From CAYUJH01 sp964394585 (GTDB lineage: Bacteria; Bacteroidota; Bacteroidia; Cytophagales; Flammeovirgaceae), in contig CAYMYI010000114.1 in NCBI GenBank assembly GCA_964394585.1, positions 1 to 12,956 on the forward strand: a DNA stretch of 12,956 nt. Direction: 5' to 3'. The notes beneath the pieces were generated by a model that did no database searches, was not told the origin of the DNA, and saw only the letters and a program-made list of their open reading frames with translations. Both the position numbers and the translations under genes were made by a program. Positions 6,176-12,956 of this stretch are shown here, piece by piece. Each line of letters starts with the position of its first letter. The first letter of the stretch is position 1.

Positions 6176-7552
6176 ATGGAAGTAGAAATTCTCGCTCGTA
6201 TCCAATTTGCATTTACCGTTGCGTTCCACTACATCTATCCACCGCTTAGTATCGGCTTGGGGTTGATTATGGTGATTACCGAAGGAATGTACCTCAAAAC
6301 AAAAGATAAGACATACGAGCAACTCACCCGCTTTTGGACTAAAATATTTGCCCTGACCTTCGGGATTGGTGTTGCTACCGGCATTGTGATGGAGTTTGAG
6401 TTTGGCACTAATTGGGCTACCTACTCTCGCTATGTAGGCGACATTTTCGGCAGTGCGCTTGCCGCCGAAGGGATTTTTGCCTTTGCCCTCGAAAGTGGGT
6501 TTTTAGGCATTTTGCTTTTTGGATGGAACCGTGTAAGCCCTCGTGTGCATTTTATTGCCACCTTAGGAGTCTGGCTTGGTTCTATGTTTTCGGCGGTATG
6601 GATTGTTGTAGCCAATAGTTGGCAACAAACGCCCGCGGGGTATCACATTGTGGGCGAAGGCTTACAAGCTCGTGCCGAAATTACCGATTTTTGGGCGATG
6701 GTATTCAACCCCTCGAGCATCGATCGGCTACTGCATGTGTGGATAGGTGCTTTTTTAGCTGGTGCTTTTCTTGTGCTGAGCGTCCACGCCTATTACCTAC
6801 TGAAAGGCAGGCATGTGGAAATGTCGAAAAAAGCATTCAAAATTGCTCTTGCCGTTGCCACTATTTTTTCGGTATCGCAGCTACTTACTGGGCATAAATC
6901 TGCAGAAGGCGTTGCTGAAAACCAACCTGCCAAACTCGCAGCATTAGAAGGGCACTATGATAGCCTAGCCGTAGCCGACTTGTATCTGTTTGGCTGGGTC
7001 GACCAAGAAAATCAAAAAGTAACCGGAGTAGCCCTGCCAGGCGGCCTCAGTTTTTTAACCTATTTCGATTTTAATGAACCGGTAAAAGGACTCAACTACT
7101 TTCCTGAAGATGAACGCCCCACGGCTGTAAATGCTATTTTCCAATTTTACCACCTAATGGTAGGCATTGGCATGTTCTTGATAGCCCTCACACTTTTCGC
7201 GAGTTTTTTGTGGTGGCGCGGAAAACTCTTTGCCTATAAATGGCTGCTATCGGTGTTTGTATTTGCAGTAATCCTACCTCAAGTTGCCAACCAAGTGGGC
7301 TGGTTTGCCGCCGAGATGGGTAGGCAACCCTGGGTGGTATATGGGCTGCTTCGCACCTCCGATGCCCTTTCGAATACTGTGCAGGCAAATCAAGTATGGT
7401 TCTCGCTCATCATGTTCTTTTTCATTTATACACTATTATTTGCCTTGTTCATTTATTTATTGAACAAAAAGATTCAGCACGGCCCGAGTGATACGCCCAT
7501 GATTGACCAACGACCACGCCAGCAAGAAATGGCGCAGTCGTTTGGGAGCTAG
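6176..7552 (+). CDS. cydA: Cytochrome bd quinol oxidase subunit I (CydA), short Q-loop form
   Basis: This is the catalytic subunit of the inner-membrane quinol:O2 oxidoreductase with very high oxygen affinity; it carries hemes b558, b595 and d. In its 458 residues the ligands are all present: His18 (AFHYIYPPLSIG), His187 (RLLHVW) and Met328 (FYHLMVGIG). Also present are Glu98 and Glu106 (AAEGIFAFALES) and Glu380 in AAEMGRQPW. The Q-loop has GHKSAEG at 239-245 and AKLAALEGHY at 252-261, with Lys253 and Glu258 matching quinol-site residues of E. coli (Lys252, Glu257). E. coli CydA has 522 residues; the difference is mostly the missing C-terminal Q-loop insertion, so this is the short type. The ATG is preceded by AT-rich sequence without a Shine-Dalgarno motif. 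It is divergent from hmuT and starts the cydA-cydB-cytochrome c operon. Confidence 0.97.
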   Translation: MEVEILARIQFAFTVAFHYIYPPLSIGLGLIMVITEGMYLKTKDKTYEQLTRFWTKIFALTFGIGVATGIVMEFEFGTNWATYSRYVGDIFGSALAAEGIFAFALESGFLGILLFGWNRVSPRVHFIATLGVWLGSMFSAVWIVVANSWQQTPAGYHIVGEGLQARAEITDFWAMVFNPSSIDRLLHVWIGAFLAGAFLVLSVHAYYLLKGRHVEMSKKAFKIALAVATIFSVSQLLTGHKSAEGVAENQPAKLAALEGHYDSLAVADLYLFGWVDQENQKVTGVALPGGLSFLTYFDFNEPVKGLNYFPEDERPTAVNAIFQFYHLMVGIGMFLIALTLFASFLWWRGKLFAYKWLLSVFVFAVILPQVANQVGWFAAEMGRQPWVVYGLLRTSDALSNTVQANQVWFSLIMFFFIYTLLFALFIYLLNKKIQHGPSDTPMIDQRPRQQEMAQSFGS

Positions 7553-7614
7553 TTGTCGATTTTTCATCGGTATCAGATCAGATTTAATTATTCAGAAAAC
7601 GAACTTACTTTTTT

Positions 7615-8649
7615 ATGGAAACTTTATTTGGAATCGACTACCCCACCTGGTGGTTTTTAGTAGTTGGTGGACTTTTTTCAGGATATGCAATTTTAGATGG
7701 ATTCGATTTAGGTGCAGGTGCCCTCCATCTATTTTTTAAAAAAGAACAGAGCCGTCGTATTGCCCTCAACGCTGTAGGGCCTGTATGGGATGGTAACGAG
7801 GTGTGGCTCGTTATTGGCGGTGGGGCACTTTTTGCCGGATTCCCCGTATTGTATGCTTCACTATTTTCAGGGATGTACATCCCTTTTATGTTGTTTCTGT
7901 TGTTCATTATTCTGCGAGCAGTTTCCATTGAGTTCCGCAGCAAAGAGCCGATGCGGTGGTGGCGGCAAATGTGGGATGTTTCCTACAGCGTTTCGAGCAG
8001 TATGCTAGCCCTGCTGCTTGGGGTAGTACTAGGCAATGTATTACAAGGTATCCCATTGAACGACAACTTTGAATATACCGGCAGTTGGCTTGCCTTTTTA
8101 AATCCGTATGCGCTACTAGTGGGCGTATGTACGCTTGCCTTATTCACCATGCATGGCGCTATCTACCTCACTATGAAAACCGAAGGGAAACTATTCGACA
8201 AAGTAGAACGCTTGTTGCGCAGTGCAATCATTGCCTTTATCGTTTTATTCATCCTCATCACCGTATACACCCTCATTTACATCCCCCATCTTTCTGATGA
8301 TTTTAAGGAATACCCCGTGTTGTTTATCGTGCCTGTGCTCGCTTTTTTAAGCATAGCCAATGTCCCTCGCTTAGCAAGTAAAAAGAGATATGCTATGGCA
8401 TTTGCGTTCTCATCCCTTACGGTAAGTTTACTATTAATTCTAGTAGCGATTGAGCTATACCCCGTCCTTTTGTTGGCAAGCAACGAGCCTACCCATAGCA
8501 TTACCATTTACAATGCAGCATCTTCTACAAAATCGCTGCAAATCATGATGACCATTGCCGCCATTGGAACTCCTCTTGTACTAGCCTACACTATTTTTGT
8601 ATACCGAACCTTCCGAGGCGTTGTGAAGATGGACGAAACAAGCTATTAA
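7615..8649 (+). CDS. cydB: Cytochrome bd quinol oxidase subunit II (CydB)
   Basis: This is the partner membrane subunit of CydA, needed for assembly and heme d insertion. It has 344 residues with about eight to nine membrane segments. It opens with DYPTWWFLVVGGLFSGYAIL and DGFDLGAGALH, followed by GPVWDGNEVWLVIGGGALFAGFP at 55-77, the signature region that contains the conserved acidic residue (Asp59 in WDGNEVW). It follows cydA after 62 bp without a visible terminator. No CydX-like mini-subunit follows; instead the next gene, 13 bp downstream, is a cytochrome c lipoprotein. The cydDC assembly transporter is not in the window. Confidence 0.96.
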   Translation: METLFGIDYPTWWFLVVGGLFSGYAILDGFDLGAGALHLFFKKEQSRRIALNAVGPVWDGNEVWLVIGGGALFAGFPVLYASLFSGMYIPFMLFLLFIILRAVSIEFRSKEPMRWWRQMWDVSYSVSSSMLALLLGVVLGNVLQGIPLNDNFEYTGSWLAFLNPYALLVGVCTLALFTMHGAIYLTMKTEGKLFDKVERLLRSAIIAFIVLFILITVYTLIYIPHLSDDFKEYPVLFIVPVLAFLSIANVPRLASKKRYAMAFAFSSLTVSLLLILVAIELYPVLLLASNEPTHSITIYNAASSTKSLQIMMTIAAIGTPLVLAYTIFVYRTFRGVVKMDETSY

Positions 8650-8662
8650 CCTTTCAAATTGT

Positions 8663-9127
8663 ATGTACTTTTTTAGAATCGGATTTTTTGCCACGATGTT
8701 CTTAGCCTTGGCAGGATGCCAACCACAAGAGAACCAACAAACCAAGGAAACCCCTACAAATTTTGAAAAAGAGTCGCTTGCTACAGCAAAACAGCTTCTC
8801 GAAACAAAATGCTATACCTGCCATAGTCCGCAAGGAGGGCACGAAAACCGCCTAGCTCCTCCCATGATTGCCATTCAAAAACATTACCTACGCGGTAATA
8901 TTTCGCAGGAGGCGTTTATCGAGCAAATTGTTGCATTTGCAAAGAACCCTTCGGCTGAAACCGCCAAAATGCCCGGAGCTATTGAACGGTTTGGGCTAAT
9001 GCCCCCACAAGCCTTTAACGAAGAAGAGTTAGTGCTCATAGCTAAGTACCTGTATACCCAAGAGTTACCCAAGCCGGACTGGTTTCAAAAACACTACGAA
9101 GAAGAACATGGCAAAGAAACTCCCTAA
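8663..9127 (+). CDS. Monoheme cytochrome c lipoprotein in the cyd operon
   Basis: This is a small periplasm-facing, lipid-anchored c-type cytochrome of 154 residues. A lipoprotein signal ends FLALAGC with Cys19. The heme attachment motif CYTCH is at 50-54 (Cys50, Cys53, His54), and Met113 in FGLMPP is the likely second axial ligand. The C-terminal helix EEELVLIAKYLYTQ is typical of class I cytochromes c. It starts 13 bp after cydB, so it should be co-transcribed. Cytochrome bd takes electrons from quinol and not from cytochrome c, so its role here is unclear; it could accept electrons from another donor or help other respiratory enzymes used at low oxygen. No standard gene name is known to me. 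Confidence 0.88.
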   Translation: MYFFRIGFFATMFLALAGCQPQENQQTKETPTNFEKESLATAKQLLETKCYTCHSPQGGHENRLAPPMIAIQKHYLRGNISQEAFIEQIVAFAKNPSAETAKMPGAIERFGLMPPQAFNEEELVLIAKYLYTQELPKPDWFQKHYEEEHGKETP

Positions 9128-9157
9128 TGTTGCCGAAATGTATTCGACCTGAAAAGA

Positions 9158-9172
9158 TAAATGATACATTTA
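9158..9172. promoter_or_regulatory. Perfect 6-3-6 palindrome before the DUF4249 gene
   Basis: TAAATG-ATA-CATTTA is an exact inverted repeat in the 118-bp spacer between the cytochrome c and DUF4249 genes, 74-88 bp before the latter's ATG. It could be an operator for the DUF4249-decarboxylase pair. It is AT-rich and short, so chance remains likely. The spacer also has a weak AAGC/GCTT stem followed by five Ts at about 9197-9213, too weak to call a terminator. Confidence 0.3.
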
Positions 9173-9245
9173 GAGCATTTTCACAAAACAATTTCCGAAG
9201 CTGTGGGCTTTTTCTCATGTAAATAAAAAACTCAAACATAATTTC

Positions 9246-10166
9246 ATGAGAACAATACGCTTTAAACCCATTGCCCTTGTACTTCTTTTATTAGTTGGTG
9301 TAGCTTGTGAGGATGTAGTCGACATCACACTTGACGAAGGCACTCCACAACTCACCATAGATGCTTGGCTCACTAACCAACCAGGTACGCAAACAATTCG
9401 ACTAACACTTACCGAACCATACTTCGATAACTCGCCCAACGAACCTGCACTAGGAGCCATCGTGATGGTACAGGCAGAAAATGGAAAAACCTTCGAGTTT
9501 ACCGACCCAAATAATGATGGCAACTACACTTGGACTCCGACATCTGAAACCGAAGCATTTGGCACAATTGGAAGTGGTTATGCACTATCCGTAACATACC
9601 AAGGCGAAACGTTTGCGGCTACTTCGGTAATGCAACGGGTTACCGAAGTGGATTCCATCACTTACGAGTTTGAAGAAGAAGGGCTCGGTACTCCTGAAGG
9701 CTACTATGCTGAATTTTACGGGCGCGATTTTATGGGCGAAAATGATTGCTACTGGATAAAAACCTATAAAAACGGAGTCTTTTTAAATAAGCCACAAGAA
9801 ATTAACCTGGCTTACGATGCCGGTACTAGTGCGGGAGGTAACGTAGACGGTTTGATTTTTATTCCGCCGATTCGGCAAGGAGTGAACCGATTCCCCGATG
9901 GCGATGATTCGGACGATAACAGCGATGTAGCCCCGTGGGCAATTGGCGACTCGATTTACGTAGAGATTTGGTCAATAACCCCCGATGCTTTTTTCTTCTT
10001 GGAACAAGCCCGCAACCAAATGACCAACGGCGGCCTTTTCGCCGATCCTATCGCCAATGTTCCTACAAACATCACCAATATTAACCCAAATTCTGAAATC
10101 AAAGCTGTAGGCTATTTCTGCACCTCAGCTGTAAGCGGCCTAGGAACACGCATCGAAGAGCAATAG
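9246..10166 (+). CDS. DUF4249-family outer-membrane lipoprotein
   Basis: The function is unknown. It has 306 residues with a lipoprotein signal LLVGVAC and lipid-accepting Cys21, then an Ig-like beta-rich region (LTIDAWLTNQPGTQTIRLTL at 36-55; GYALSVTYQGETFAATSVM around 110-129). The C-terminal part has FFLEQARNQMTNGGLF, then PIANVPTNITNI and GYFCTSAVSG, matching the DUF4249 end pattern (Pro-x-Asn-Ile, then Gly-Tyr-Phe). DUF4249 proteins in Bacteroidota usually sit directly after a TonB-dependent receptor and are thought to work with it at the outer membrane. Here no receptor adjoins: upstream is the cyd operon and 22 bp downstream is a PLP decarboxylase, with which it is probably co-transcribed. 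Family assignment is from motifs only. Confidence 0.8.
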   Translation: MRTIRFKPIALVLLLLVGVACEDVVDITLDEGTPQLTIDAWLTNQPGTQTIRLTLTEPYFDNSPNEPALGAIVMVQAENGKTFEFTDPNNDGNYTWTPTSETEAFGTIGSGYALSVTYQGETFAATSVMQRVTEVDSITYEFEEEGLGTPEGYYAEFYGRDFMGENDCYWIKTYKNGVFLNKPQEINLAYDAGTSAGGNVDGLIFIPPIRQGVNRFPDGDDSDDNSDVAPWAIGDSIYVEIWSITPDAFFFLEQARNQMTNGGLFADPIANVPTNITNINPNSEIKAVGYFCTSAVSGLGTRIEEQ

Positions 10167-10188
10167 AAAAAAGCTAAGAACAAGTCGT

Positions 10189-11616
10189 ATGGAACTGAAT
10201 CTTGAAGAATTTCGAGCAAAAGCACACGAGTTAGTCGATTGGATGGCAGACTACCTCTCTAATATTGAAAAACATCCTGTTCGTTCGCAAGTAAAACCGG
10301 GGGAGATTTTCAAACAGCTTCCTGATATGCCTCCGCAGCAGGGCGAACCATTCGACGATATTTTCACTGATTTCCAAGAGAAAATTTTACCAGGAATCAC
10401 CCATTGGCAAAGCCCCAATTTCTTTGCTTATTTCCCTGCCAATTCAAGCTATGCCTCCCTTTTAGCAGAAATGATTACCGCCACCTTGGGAACGCAATGC
10501 ATGATTTGGGAAACCTCCCCAGCTGCCGCCGAGCTAGAAGAAAAAACTATGCATTGGCTGCGCGATTTAATCGGGCTTCCACCTTCGTTTGAAGGCGTTA
10601 TCCAAGATACTGCCTCTACGGCTACACTATGCGCATTACTTACCGCACGAGAAGTAAAGTCGGAGTTTCGGGTAAACCAGCAAGGGTTGCAAAGTGCTCC
10701 TTGCTATCGCGTGTATTGCTCAACGGAAACCCATTCTTCCATTGAAAAAGATGTGAAAATTGCCGGGTTTGGGAAAGAAAATCTCGTCAAAATCGAAACA
10801 GATGAAAAATTGGCGCTTCGTCCCGATTTGCTTCAAAAGGTTATCGAAGCCGATAAAGCAGCAGGGCTTGTGCCATTGTGCGTAGTGGCAGCTACAGGCA
10901 CTACAAGCACCACCGCAATGGATCCATTGAAAGCCATTGGCGAAATATGCCAAAAACACGGCATTTGGTTTCATGTTGATGCGGCTTCTGCAGGTACGGC
11001 CATGATGCTGCCCGAAGAACGGCACTGGCAAGCAGGTGTATCACTCGCCGATAGCTATGTGTTCAACCCCCATAAATGGATGTTTACCAATTTCGACTGT
11101 ACGGCTTACTTTGTAAAAAATACAGAAGCGTTAGTCCGTACCTTCACCATTCTGCCCGAATACCTCAAAACGAAAAACCAAGGACAAGTCAACGATTATC
11201 GCGATTGGGGAATCCCGCTTGGGAGACGTTTCCGTGCCCTAAAATTATGGTTCGTAATACGCAATATGGGAGTTGAAGGCATGCAAGCTAAACTACGCCA
11301 TCATATGGCTATGGCAAAGTGGTTAGAGCACCAAATAGTTCAACATCCAGATTTTGAACTGATGGCTCCACGAACGCTGAATTTAGTATGTTTTCGGTAC
11401 CATCCTCGTAATGTGCCAGCCAACCAGCTCGAAGCACTCAACATGCAACTCATCCAAACGCTGAACGATTCCGGCAAGCTCTATCTCACCCAAACCAAAG
11501 TTCGTGGAGCCGTTACACTACGGTTAGTTACAGGGCAAACGTATGTAGAGCAACGCCATGTTGAAGCAGCCTGGAAGTACATCCAGAAAGTAGCCAGTAC
11601 CCTTAGTGCTGTTTAG
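10189..11616 (+). CDS. Group II PLP-dependent decarboxylase, aromatic-L-amino-acid decarboxylase-like
   Basis: This is predicted to decarboxylate an aromatic amino acid (tryptophan, tyrosine, phenylalanine or DOPA) to the amine and CO2 in the cytoplasm. It has 475 residues, the family size. The PLP lysine is Lys296 in NPHKWMFTNFDC; Asp264 in WFHVDAASAG binds the pyridine nitrogen; His182 in ETHSSIEK stacks on the ring. WQSPNFFAYFPANSSY at 73-88 and DYRDWGIPLGRRFRALKLWF at 336-355 match the animal and plant enzymes closely. Tyr325 in PEYLK sits where human Tyr332 does; phenylalanine there marks aldehyde synthases, so true decarboxylation is favoured. Substrate cannot be assigned. It starts 22 bp after the DUF4249 gene. 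No amine or amino-acid transporter lies next to it. Confidence 0.92.
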   Translation: MELNLEEFRAKAHELVDWMADYLSNIEKHPVRSQVKPGEIFKQLPDMPPQQGEPFDDIFTDFQEKILPGITHWQSPNFFAYFPANSSYASLLAEMITATLGTQCMIWETSPAAAELEEKTMHWLRDLIGLPPSFEGVIQDTASTATLCALLTAREVKSEFRVNQQGLQSAPCYRVYCSTETHSSIEKDVKIAGFGKENLVKIETDEKLALRPDLLQKVIEADKAAGLVPLCVVAATGTTSTTAMDPLKAIGEICQKHGIWFHVDAASAGTAMMLPEERHWQAGVSLADSYVFNPHKWMFTNFDCTAYFVKNTEALVRTFTILPEYLKTKNQGQVNDYRDWGIPLGRRFRALKLWFVIRNMGVEGMQAKLRHHMAMAKWLEHQIVQHPDFELMAPRTLNLVCFRYHPRNVPANQLEALNMQLIQTLNDSGKLYLTQTKVRGAVTLRLVTGQTYVEQRHVEAAWKYIQKVASTLSAV

Positions 11617-11679
11617 CAGTTTGCCGTTTTTCATCAAAGCTCGAAGCCTAATTAGCGTTGTAACTTACCTCTCCCGGTC

Positions 11680-11702
11680 AAAAAAAATGAGGCAAACGCC
11701 TC
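11680..11702 (-). terminator. Leftward-facing intrinsic-terminator-like hairpin
   Basis: On the minus strand GAGGC-GTTT-GCCTC is followed by A and eight Ts (11687 down to 11680). This gives a GC-rich 5-bp stem with a strong U-tract. It points left, into the 3' end of the decarboxylase gene, although all genes on both sides run right. It could stop antisense transcription from the ytxH region. On the plus strand the hairpin has no T-tract, so it is not a terminator for the decarboxylase gene. Confidence 0.45.
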
Positions 11703-11704
11703 GC

Positions 11705-11717
11705 ATTCTCGAAGAAT
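11705..11717. repeat. Perfect 5-3-5 inverted repeat upstream of the YtxH gene
   Basis: ATTCT-CGA-AGAAT lies 49-61 bp before the YtxH-like start and directly beside the hairpin at 11680-11702. It could be an operator near the promoter; TATATTTT at 11722-11729 resembles the Bacteroidota -7 element, but no matching -33 element is visible. The site is short and could be chance. Confidence 0.25.
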
Positions 11718-11765
11718 TTCGTATATTTTAATAAATCAATTTCAGAACCCAAAACAACGTAAATT

Positions 11766-12056
11766 ATGAGCAATTCAGATGGAAATTTATTATCGTTCAT
11801 CGCAGGTGCTGCTGTCGGCGCATTAGTGGGTATGGGGATTGGCGTTCTCATCGCTCCTGACAAAGGAGAAAAAACCCGCGAGATGATTTCAAATAAATCG
11901 CATGAATTTAAAGATGAATTGGAACATCAGGTTGAAAACAGTAAAGATCGCCTAGAGCGATTTGCTCACAATTTAGCCGATCGAATTAAAGCCAGCTTGG
12001 AACGAGAAAACGGTAGTAACCAAGAAACTTCCGATAAAAAGGCTAGCAAAGCATAA
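11766..12056 (+). CDS. YtxH-domain small membrane protein
   Basis: The function is not established; YtxH-type proteins are often linked to general stress responses. It has 96 residues. One glycine-rich hydrophobic segment at about 8-31 (LLSFIAGAAVGALVGMGIGV) is followed by the family motif IAPDKGEKTREMI at 29-41. A charged helical region (about 42-80) is probably a coiled coil, and the tail is a lysine- and serine-rich disordered stretch. The N-terminal helix would anchor it in the inner membrane with the charged part in the cytoplasm. It is a single-gene unit with its own spacer upstream and a strong terminator 26 bp after the stop. No partner gene is suggested by context. Confidence 0.85.
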   Translation: MSNSDGNLLSFIAGAAVGALVGMGIGVLIAPDKGEKTREMISNKSHEFKDELEHQVENSKDRLERFAHNLADRIKASLERENGSNQETSDKKASKA

Positions 12057-12082
12057 GTTTTACAATACACACGTAATCTTTC

Positions 12083-12119
12083 AAAGTTGTTCTCTATTTT
12101 AGAGAGCAACTTTTTTTTT
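12083..12119 (+). terminator. Strong intrinsic terminator after the YtxH gene
   Basis: A 14-bp stem pairs 12083-12096 (AAAGTTGTTCTCTA) with 12100-12113 (TAGAGAGCAACTTT), containing one G-U pair and a 3-nt loop. It is followed by an unbroken run of nine Ts at 12111-12119. This is the clearest terminator in the window. It ends only 3 nt before the first ATG of the SGNH-hydrolase gene. Confidence 0.88.
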
Positions 12120-12122
12120 GAA

Positions 12123-12878
12123 ATGAACATCACACCTATGTGCCGAACTACTACTAGCCTATCTGTTATTTTTATGCTCATGGCCACCCTTATTTGGCAA
12201 GGCTGCACCCCTAAACAATCGGATACTTCTATGGAAACCTCATCAGAAAATCAGCAAGCTACCAATCCACTTACGTTTTTAGCCCTCGGCGATTCGTATA
12301 CCATCGGCGAAGCGGTACAAGAAAGCGAGCGGTGGCCTGTAGTGCTTGCAGAAAGGCTACGCAACAGGGGGAAAGCCATTGCTCCCCCGCAACTTATTGC
12401 CAAAACCGGCTGGACCACCGACGAGCTGCAACAAGCTATAGACGAAGCGACTCTATCGGCACCATATGAACTCGTTTCGCTACTCATTGGGGTAAACAAC
12501 CAATATAGAGGTATAGAACGAGGATACGATACAGCAACCTATCGCAAAGAGTTCCGCAGTTTACTTAGCCAAGCCATTGCATTTGCAGGCGAACGCCCCG
12601 AGCGTGTTTTTGTGATTTCCATCCCCGATTACGGTGCTACGCCTTTTGTAAAAGAAGAAGATAAACAGGAAGTAGGGAAAGAAATTGACCTCTATAACGA
12701 AATCAATAAAGAGGAAAGTCAAAAGAAAGGAGTACTCTATATCGACATCACTCCTATTTCTAAAAAAGCCTTACAAGAGCCCTCATTGGTTGCTACCGAC
12801 GATTTACACCCCTCAGGGAAAATGTACGCACTATGGGTAGATAAAATGGAAAATCAAGTATTTAAAATGATAGAGTGA
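12123..12878 (+). CDS. SGNH/GDSL-family hydrolase, lipoprotein
   Basis: This is a predicted esterase, lipase or deacetylase exported and anchored as a lipoprotein. It has 251 residues from ATG 12123. A hydrophobic signal ends IWQGC with Cys28; the residues before the Cys are a poor lipobox, but Cys-Thr-Pro plus a Ser/Gln-rich linker is typical. The SGNH blocks are all visible: FLALGDSYTIGE with nucleophile Ser58, Gly96 in KTGWTTDE, Asn125 in IGVNNQ, and Asp226/His229 in DDLHPSGKMY. Starts at 12123 or 12138 both give a signal peptide; an in-frame TTG at 12087 is rejected because it lies in the preceding terminator stem. The substrate is unknown. The close terminator upstream means its promoter must overlap the end of the YtxH unit, or it depends on readthrough. 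Confidence 0.87.
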   Translation: MNITPMCRTTTSLSVIFMLMATLIWQGCTPKQSDTSMETSSENQQATNPLTFLALGDSYTIGEAVQESERWPVVLAERLRNRGKAIAPPQLIAKTGWTTDELQQAIDEATLSAPYELVSLLIGVNNQYRGIERGYDTATYRKEFRSLLSQAIAFAGERPERVFVISIPDYGATPFVKEEDKQEVGKEIDLYNEINKEESQKKGVLYIDITPISKKALQEPSLVATDDLHPSGKMYALWVDKMENQVFKMIE

Positions 12879-12882
12879 AACC

Positions 12883-12915
12883 TTTGCATATTTTACTACA
12901 AATCTTTTAACTTTA
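12883..12915 (+). promoter_or_regulatory. Bacteroidota-type promoter-like pair at the right edge
   Basis: TTTG at 12883-12886 and TAACTTTA at 12908-12915 resemble the Bacteroidota -33 (TTTG) and -7 (TAnnTTTG) elements with seven of eight -7 positions matching. The spacer is 21 bp, slightly longer than the usual 19-20. It would drive a gene starting beyond the window. No gene or terminator was seen in the final 78 bp. Confidence 0.3.
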
Positions 12916-12956
12916 GTTATAATAAATACATAAAAATTATCGGATTACTTCAACCT

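Noticed and set aside
7553..7614. A separate promoter or terminator between cydA and cydB
   Set aside because: The 62-bp spacer has no stable hairpin with a T-tract and no recognisable -33/-7 pair; simple co-transcription is the better reading.
7638..7943. Open frame of 101 codons on the minus strand inside cydB
   Set aside because: It is fully antisense to a conserved gene and its product looks like a composition shadow; the same holds for other frames opposite cydA, the decarboxylase and the heme genes.
12087..12122. TTG start for the SGNH hydrolase at 12087
   Set aside because: It lies within the stem of a strong terminator and adds residues before the signal peptide.
1..12956. Mobile element, CRISPR, tRNA/rRNA, toxin-antitoxin or phage defence genes
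   Set aside because: No transposase, integrase, regularly spaced repeats, RNA gene structures or defence domains were seen on either strand.

Overview
The window reads as a chromosomal segment of a Bacteroidota bacterium, most likely of the Cytophagales/Flammeovirga side, though I cannot fix the genus. The signs are a TonB-dependent receptor with an N-terminal carboxypeptidase-regulatory-like domain, a DUF4249 outer-membrane lipoprotein, no clear Shine-Dalgarno sequences before starts, and AT-rich spacers. One run of 10 Ns (5717-5726) shows that this is a scaffolded draft assembly.

Left half, minus strand (5834 down to 1): a heme-uptake locus read leftward in the order hmuT (periplasmic heme-binding protein), hmuU (permease), hmuV (ATPase), hmuS (cytoplasmic heme-handling/degrading protein), then a TonB-dependent outer-membrane receptor whose C-terminus runs off the window. 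hmuT-hmuU are 2 bp apart, hmuU-hmuV overlap by 4 bp and hmuV-hmuS are 23 bp apart, so these four form a tight operon. The receptor follows after 156 bp containing a terminator-like hairpin. A nearly identical 21-bp palindromic element (19 of 21 bases) lies just before the hmuT start and inside the first codons of the receptor, which suggests one regulator, plausibly iron or heme responsive, controlling both.

Centre, plus strand (6176-9127): cydA, cydB and a small lipoprotein cytochrome c form a cytochrome bd oxidase operon, divergent from hmuT across 341 bp. A TGAT-N4-ATCA palindrome of the CRP/FNR type and a 7-10-7 inverted repeat lie upstream of cydA. Import and intracellular handling of heme therefore sit back to back with a heme-rich low-oxygen terminal oxidase.

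Right half, plus strand (9246-12878): a DUF4249 lipoprotein without its usual receptor neighbour, followed after 22 bp by a group II PLP-dependent aromatic-amino-acid-decarboxylase-like enzyme; then a small YtxH-type membrane protein with a strong intrinsic terminator; then a lipoprotein SGNH hydrolase that begins 3 nt after that terminator. No tRNA, rRNA, CRISPR array, insertion sequence or phage gene was seen. Nothing here is a clearly new system. The best leads are regulatory: the shared palindrome, the hmuS-receptor hairpin and the FNR-like box. The cytochrome c attached to a quinol oxidase operon is also worth following.
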